Source: Treponema sp. (GTDB taxonomy: Bacteria; Spirochaetota; Spirochaetia; Treponematales; Breznakiellaceae). From it: a stretch of 10,150 nucleotides of DNA. Within the stretch, counting starts at the first letter, position 1; each line of letters starts with the position of its first letter. The notes beneath the pieces are model-generated. The model was given only the letters and a program-made list of their open reading frames with translations, was not told the origin of the DNA and made no database searches. This document shows positions 6,490 through 10,150 of this stretch, piece after piece. A program made the translations under genes and the position numbers. The DNA lies in the NCBI GenBank assembly GCA_031274565.1, contig JAISPY010000008.1, positions 1 to 10,150 of the forward strand, given 5' to 3'.

Positions 6490-6547
6490 AGCATCTCTCT
6501 AGGGGAACCCTGTCTTCCACCTCTCCCCTCCCCCTCACACACGTGCG
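6490..6547 (-). promoter_or_regulatory. ftsH-mnmG gap: purine-rich tract and AGGGGA/TCCCCT hairpin
   Basis: The transcribed minus strand carries a run of G and A (6518-6537 on the plus strand is CCACCTCTCCCCTCCCCCTC). From it AGGGGA (plus-strand complement 6524-6529) can pair with TCCCCT (6501-6506) over a 17-base loop, just before the weak mnmG ribosome site. No promoter or terminator is clear, so mnmG is probably read from upstream. Confidence 0.3.
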
Positions 6548-8479
6548 CTAGGCGTTTATCCTGAGGATATCCTTAAACTCCTTCTCATCCAGGGATTCTT
6601 TTTCCAAGAGCAGCCCTGCCACGGTGTTGAGCAACGAGTGCTTTTCCGCAAGCCGCTCCTTAACCCGGGCGTATTGCTTTTCCACCATGTGGGCAATTTC
6701 CTCATCAATGTACTGCTGCGTCGCTTCGGAATACTCCCGGTGCAACAGCGGTTCTTGGGTCTGAGACCCTCCCAGCATACCCGCTCCCCGCTGGGTGAGG
6801 GCTACGTTCTTGAAGCGGCTACTCATACCGTAATCGGTGATCATCCGCCGGGCAATATCAGTAGCCTTGGTGAGATCATTGGCCGCACCGGTGGAGATCT
6901 TTCCGAAGATAAACTCCTCCGCTGCCCGGCCTCCCAGGAGCACGTCGATCTTGCCGAGCAGTTCCTCCTCGGTCATGAGGTAGCGGTCCTCTACCGGCAT
7001 CTGGAGGGTATACCCCAGGGCGCCGAAGCCCCGGGGTACGATGGAAATTTTCTGCACCGGATCTGAACCAGGGGTAAAGGCGGCAATCAGGGCATGACCG
7101 GTTTCGTGGAAGGCCACGATCCGGCGTTCGTTCTCGGATATGATACGGTTCTTTTTCTGAAGTCCTGCCACGGTTTTCTCGATGGCCTCTTCGAAGTCCT
7201 TTTGAATAACCACGGTCCTGCCCCCCCGGACCGCAAGCAGCGCCGCTTCATTGACGATGTTCGCCAGGTCCGCACCTACGAAACCGGAAGTAAGCCGGGC
7301 AATGGCATCCAAGTCCACCTGGGGACTGAGTTTTACGGTTTTGGAATGGATCTTCAGGATCGCTTCCCGACCTTTGAGGTCAGGACGGTCCACCAGCACC
7401 TGCCGGTCAAACCGTCCTGGCCGGAGCAGGGCCGGGTCTAACACGTCGGGCCGGTTCGTAGCAGCCAGGATAATAAGTCCGCTCGTGGCATCAAAGCCGT
7501 CCATTTCCACCAAAAGCTGATTGAGGGTCTGTTCCCGCTCATCGTTGCCTCCGGCGATGTTGTTGATCCGGCTCTTGCCGATAGCGTCCAATTCATCAAT
7601 AAAAATAATACAGGGCGCCTTGTCCCGGGCCTGCTTGAAAAGGTCCCGCACCCGGGCAGCGCCTACTCCCACGAACATTTCCACAAAGTCCGCGCCGCTC
7701 ATGCGGAAGAACGCCACCCCTGCTTCACCGGCCACAGCCCGGGCCAAAAGGGTTTTCCCGGTTCCCGGAGGCCCTACGAGCAGCACCCCTTTGGGGATCT
7801 TGCCGCCGATATCCGTGTATTTCTTAGGGTTTTTGAGGAAATCCACCACTTCCACCAGTTCATCTTTTGCCTCGTCAACCCCAGCCACATCGGAGAAGCG
7901 GGTTACAATATCCCCTTCCGCTACGATCACCGCCCGGTTCTGTCCCACCGACAAGACGTTGCCTCCCATGTTTCCCAGACGCTTCATCAGGAAACGCCAG
8001 ATAAAGAAGAAAAAGGCGATAGGCAGAACCCAGCTAAAGATGATGTTCAGGATCGCGCTCCCCTCCCGGGAGACCGCATAATAGGCAACCTGTTTTTCAT
8101 CCATGAGCTTGATGAGCTCCGGGTCGTTGATGGGGACCGTCCGATACACCGCCCCTGAGACGGCTGCGGTGTAGGGGTTTCTGATAGGAGGCGCTGGGCG
8201 CGAATCCGGCTTGAGGGAGGTATAACCCGTGAAATAGGCATCGGTCAGTTCCACCCGTTTAATCTCACCAGAGGCGATTTTGGCCTTAAATTCGGAGAAA
8301 TCAATGGTAGGATTCACCCGGTTCATGAAGACGTAGTTAAAGAGGCTCATCCCCACTACCAGGATCAAGATATAGATGATAGAAAATTTCCAGCCCCCAA
8401 AAGGTTTGGGATTGGGGAGATTTGGACCGCCGAAGGGGAATTTGAAACCCCGGTGCTTGTTATTTTTTCGCTCACCCAT
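6548..8479 (-). CDS. ftsH: ATP-dependent membrane zinc metalloprotease FtsH
   Basis: A 643-residue AAA+ protease anchored in the inner membrane, where a hexamer unfolds and degrades misassembled membrane proteins and short-lived regulators. A short proline/glycine-rich cytoplasmic N terminus precedes TM1 (about 33-52), an extracytoplasmic domain (53-141) and TM2 (about 142-166). The AAA+ module has Walker A GPPGTGKT (236-243), the FVEMFVG pore loop (265-271), Walker B IIFIDELDAI (291-300) and the second region of homology ending LRPGRFDRQ (352-360). The protease domain has the zinc motif HETGH (458-462) and Asp535 in GAANDLTKAT as likely third ligand. All active residues are intact. ATG 8479 is preferred to TTG 8482 because AGGAG is seven bases upstream of it. 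It sits 59 bases after mscS and 58 before mnmG. Confidence 0.98.
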   Translation of the reverse strand: MGERKNNKHRGFKFPFGGPNLPNPKPFGGWKFSIIYILILVVGMSLFNYVFMNRVNPTIDFSEFKAKIASGEIKRVELTDAYFTGYTSLKPDSRPAPPIRNPYTAAVSGAVYRTVPINDPELIKLMDEKQVAYYAVSREGSAILNIIFSWVLPIAFFFFIWRFLMKRLGNMGGNVLSVGQNRAVIVAEGDIVTRFSDVAGVDEAKDELVEVVDFLKNPKKYTDIGGKIPKGVLLVGPPGTGKTLLARAVAGEAGVAFFRMSGADFVEMFVGVGAARVRDLFKQARDKAPCIIFIDELDAIGKSRINNIAGGNDEREQTLNQLLVEMDGFDATSGLIILAATNRPDVLDPALLRPGRFDRQVLVDRPDLKGREAILKIHSKTVKLSPQVDLDAIARLTSGFVGADLANIVNEAALLAVRGGRTVVIQKDFEEAIEKTVAGLQKKNRIISENERRIVAFHETGHALIAAFTPGSDPVQKISIVPRGFGALGYTLQMPVEDRYLMTEEELLGKIDVLLGGRAAEEFIFGKISTGAANDLTKATDIARRMITDYGMSSRFKNVALTQRGAGMLGGSQTQEPLLHREYSEATQQYIDEEIAHMVEKQYARVKERLAEKHSLLNTVAGLLLEKESLDEKEFKDILRINA

Positions 8480-8486
8480 CAAACCG

Positions 8487-8491
8487 CTCCT
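8487..8491 (-). promoter_or_regulatory. Shine-Dalgarno AGGAG selecting ftsH ATG 8479
   Basis: On the minus strand AGGAG is seven bases before ATG 8477-8479 but only four before the adjacent in-frame TTG 8480-8482, so the ATG is the better start. Confidence 0.65.
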
Positions 8492-8523
8492 GCTCCCGTA
8501 CCACTGTTTTCCCCCAATCTTCG

Positions 8524-8529
8524 ATTATA
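8524..8529 (-). promoter_or_regulatory. Possible -10 box for ftsH
   Basis: The minus strand has a perfect TATAAT in the gap before ftsH. No TTGACA-like hexamer stands 15-19 bases upstream (17-base position reads CGGGCG) and no extended TGn is present, so this may be coincidental or need an activator. Confidence 0.3.
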
Positions 8530-8538
8530 ATCCGCCTG

Positions 8539-9399
8539 TTACAAGTCGCCCGTACCCGCTGCCGCAGGGCTTACCGCTTCTTGCCTAATACTAATATCAA
8601 TCTTTTGGTAGGGTATTTCAATATGTTCCTGCTCAAATCGCTGTTTAATGCCGATCAAGATCGAATTTCTGATATTCCAGTAGTTGGTTTTTTCAAACCA
8701 CACCCCAAAAAGCAGGACCACCCCGGTCCGGTCGAATTTATCCACCCCAAAAAGAGGGGCCGGGTTATCCAGACAGTAGCTGTTCTGAGCCGCCACATCC
8801 AGGAGCACTTCCTGTACCCGTTCCAGGTCTTCTGCGTAGGGTACGGTGAGGCTGAGATCCATCCGCCGTATGGGAAAACGGGTAACCGTGATCAGGTTGC
8901 TCTTGATGATGGTCTCATTGGGAATCCGTACAAAGAGATTGTCGTAGGTACGGATCTTCACCGAGAGGAAGTCCATGGACATGACGATCCCGGTGAGGCT
9001 ATTCACGGTGATGGCGTCCCCCACCTGGAAGGGCCGTTCTGAGAGAATGAACAACCCTGAGATGAAACTGGACATGGAGGTCTGGGCCGCAAACCCAAAG
9101 ACAATACCCGCGACCCCCGCAGCGCCCAGGATGGCCGAGGTATCAATGCCCATGCTTTTAAAGACAAAGAGTATCGCCATGACCAGGCCCGTATACCGGA
9201 TGCCTTTCTTCACCATGAAGGTACGTTGTTCGCTGATCCTGCCCTTGAGGAGCTTCCCCAGAATAAACTGGATAAGATTAAACACGACGATGATGACCAG
9301 GACCATGACCAGGGTTTGCATGACCCGGACGATGAGATGCAATGGCTTGGTCTCCTCGGAAAATTGCGTTACCGCTTCTGAAAGAATCGTAGTATCCAT
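8539..9399 (-). CDS. Small-conductance mechanosensitive channel, MscS family
   Basis: A 286-residue protein of the same size as E. coli MscS (286). MscS forms a heptameric inner-membrane channel that opens under membrane tension and releases solutes on hypo-osmotic shock. TM1 lies at about 22-46, TM2 at 67-85, and the pore-lining TM3 at about 88-120, with the small-residue helix SAILGAAGVAGIVFGFAAQ (88-106) followed by the kinked half SMSSFISGLFILSERPF. The signature RPFQVGDAI (122-130) leads into the beta domain, with VRIPNETI (157-164) and a C-terminal alpha/beta domain ending IPYQKIDI. AGGGGG about six bases before ATG 9399 is a plausible ribosome site. It begins 10 bases after the DUF432-like gene, implying coupled expression. 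Family membership is very secure; whether it is the main osmotic valve is not known. Confidence 0.95.
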   Translation of the reverse strand: MDTTILSEAVTQFSEETKPLHLIVRVMQTLVMVLVIIVVFNLIQFILGKLLKGRISEQRTFMVKKGIRYTGLVMAILFVFKSMGIDTSAILGAAGVAGIVFGFAAQTSMSSFISGLFILSERPFQVGDAITVNSLTGIVMSMDFLSVKIRTYDNLFVRIPNETIIKSNLITVTRFPIRRMDLSLTVPYAEDLERVQEVLLDVAAQNSYCLDNPAPLFGVDKFDRTGVVLLFGVWFEKTNYWNIRNSILIGIKQRFEQEHIEIPYQKIDISIRQEAVSPAAAGTGDL

Positions 9400-9409
9400 G
9401 TACGGCCCC

Positions 9410-10150
9410 CTACAGACTAGTTATGTTCTTTATGAAGTCCGCGCCTTGGCGGATGAGTATATCCTTCATACCGCTCCGTTCCGCGGCGCGGATCTTCCGG
9501 TATGATTCCGGTGTCTCAGGGAGTACATTCATTTCGATATTCCCTCCCAGGAGGGAATCCATGGCTACCGTATCGGACCATAAGCTTCCCTCATATTCGT
9601 AAATACTCAGAGGTTCAGTATAAATAGCCAGGCGGTCCAATTCAAGCGGTGTCTTGGAATGATTCCGGATCACCAGGGGACAGCGGATCAAGGAAAGGGG
9701 AGTATCCTCTGCCGCTGGGCTTTGCGGGGAGATAAAATGGGGAGGAAGGGAAACGCAGAGCATCCCTGAGGCAGTATCATCCCCAAACCAGGCATCCGAG
9801 CGGGTGAAGGGTATGAACCCGGCTATCCGCTGATTATCGGCAGTTTCAAAGTACAGAACCGGCGGAAACAGCGCGGTAAAATGGGCTGCCGCGCCGGGAA
9901 ACAGGCAGAGCGTATCCTGCATGCTTACCAAGTAGGGTTTTTCACTCAGCGCGGGGTACAGGGTAAGGGCGGTTCCTGTCCCTACCGTAAGAAAGCGGGG
10001 AAGCGCTTCCGGAGGCTGCTCCGACTCCCGGGGACCGTGGAAATCATCGGTCATGTCTTGTACGGGGATTTCCTTGAAGGCGGTCTGCCAGTAATCTCCC
10101 GCTTTTCTGAGGTACGCCAGAGCGCCGTTCACGTTCCAGCAGTACCACAG
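9410..10150 (-). CDS. DUF432-like protein next to mscS (5' end outside window)
   Basis: The reading frame is open to the right edge, giving 246 residues. GTG 10132 is possible, but the in-frame residues before it (LWYCWNVNG from the edge) look like coding continuation, so the true start is probably beyond the window by a few to a few dozen residues. No signal peptide or transmembrane helix is evident, suggesting a soluble, beta-rich protein. SDAWFGDD...GMLCVSLPPH followed by CPLVIRNHSKTPLELDRLAIY and LSIYEYEGSLWSDTV recalls DUF432, a family of unknown function often encoded beside MscS channels. I made this match from memory of the pattern; it was not searched. The stop codon is 10 bases from the mscS ATG, and the mscS ribosome site lies in that gap. 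A role as channel partner or regulator is guesswork from context. Confidence 0.6.
   Translation of the reverse strand: MWYCWNVNGALAYLRKAGDYWQTAFKEIPVQDMTDDFHGPRESEQPPEALPRFLTVGTGTALTLYPALSEKPYLVSMQDTLCLFPGAAAHFTALFPPVLYFETADNQRIAGFIPFTRSDAWFGDDTASGMLCVSLPPHFISPQSPAAEDTPLSLIRCPLVIRNHSKTPLELDRLAIYTEPLSIYEYEGSLWSDTVAMDSLLGGNIEMNVLPETPESYRKIRAAERSGMKDILIRQGADFIKNITSL

Noticed and set aside
5383..6564. Plus-strand open frames of 196 and 194 codons opposite mnmG
   Set aside because: mnmG is certain; long antisense frames arise from its biased codon use and show no family motifs.
7521..8081. 186-codon plus-strand open frame opposite ftsH
   Set aside because: Low-complexity Ser/Thr/Pro translation typical of a shadow of a GC-biased gene; ftsH covers it fully.

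Overview
The window reads as bacterial chromosome of moderate-to-high GC with AGGAGG-type ribosome binding sites and near-consensus sigma-70 promoters. The TPR consensus (AIADYTEAIRLDPQYA with NRG at the repeat join), the tandem Gfo/Idh/MocA dehydrogenases and the general look of the FtsH and MnmG proteins suggest a spirochaete of the Treponema group, perhaps the termite-gut lineage. This is an impression from sequence style, not a demonstrated assignment. No rRNA, tRNA, CRISPR array, phage or intact transposon is visible.

Layout. Positions 1-331 hold the 3' end of a plus-strand TPR gene built from 102-bp repeats. Positions 332-477 carry a strong promoter (TTGACA-17-TATGAT) and a perfect 14-bp palindrome at the predicted transcription start. 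They precede a two-gene plus-strand operon of Gfo/Idh/MocA dehydrogenases (478-1650 and 1663-2751). Positions 2752-3035 are non-coding between converging genes and hold an unusual density of nested inverted repeats. From 3036 to the right edge every gene is on the minus strand, in transcription order: a DUF432-like protein running off the window, an MscS-family channel, ftsH, mnmG (gidA) and creD. creD has its own near-consensus promoter in the 160-bp gap after mnmG.

How the genes fit together. The two dehydrogenases probably act on one sugar, polyol or derivative under a LacI-type repressor, although neither a transporter nor a regulator lies in the window. The minus-strand group is mainly concerned with the cell envelope: an osmotic-release channel with its possible partner, the membrane protease FtsH, and CreD. 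The tRNA-modification enzyme MnmG sits inside this group. DUF432-mscS is tightly spaced (10 nt); mscS-ftsH and ftsH-mnmG are 59 and 58 nt apart without a convincing terminator, so read-through is plausible. Two apparent upstream TTG starts (421 and 4511) were rejected because each lies within or upstream of promoter elements.

No wholly new multi-gene system is evident. The points most worth checking are the palindromic operator at 436-449, the structured 2752-3035 gap, and the DUF432-MscS pair.
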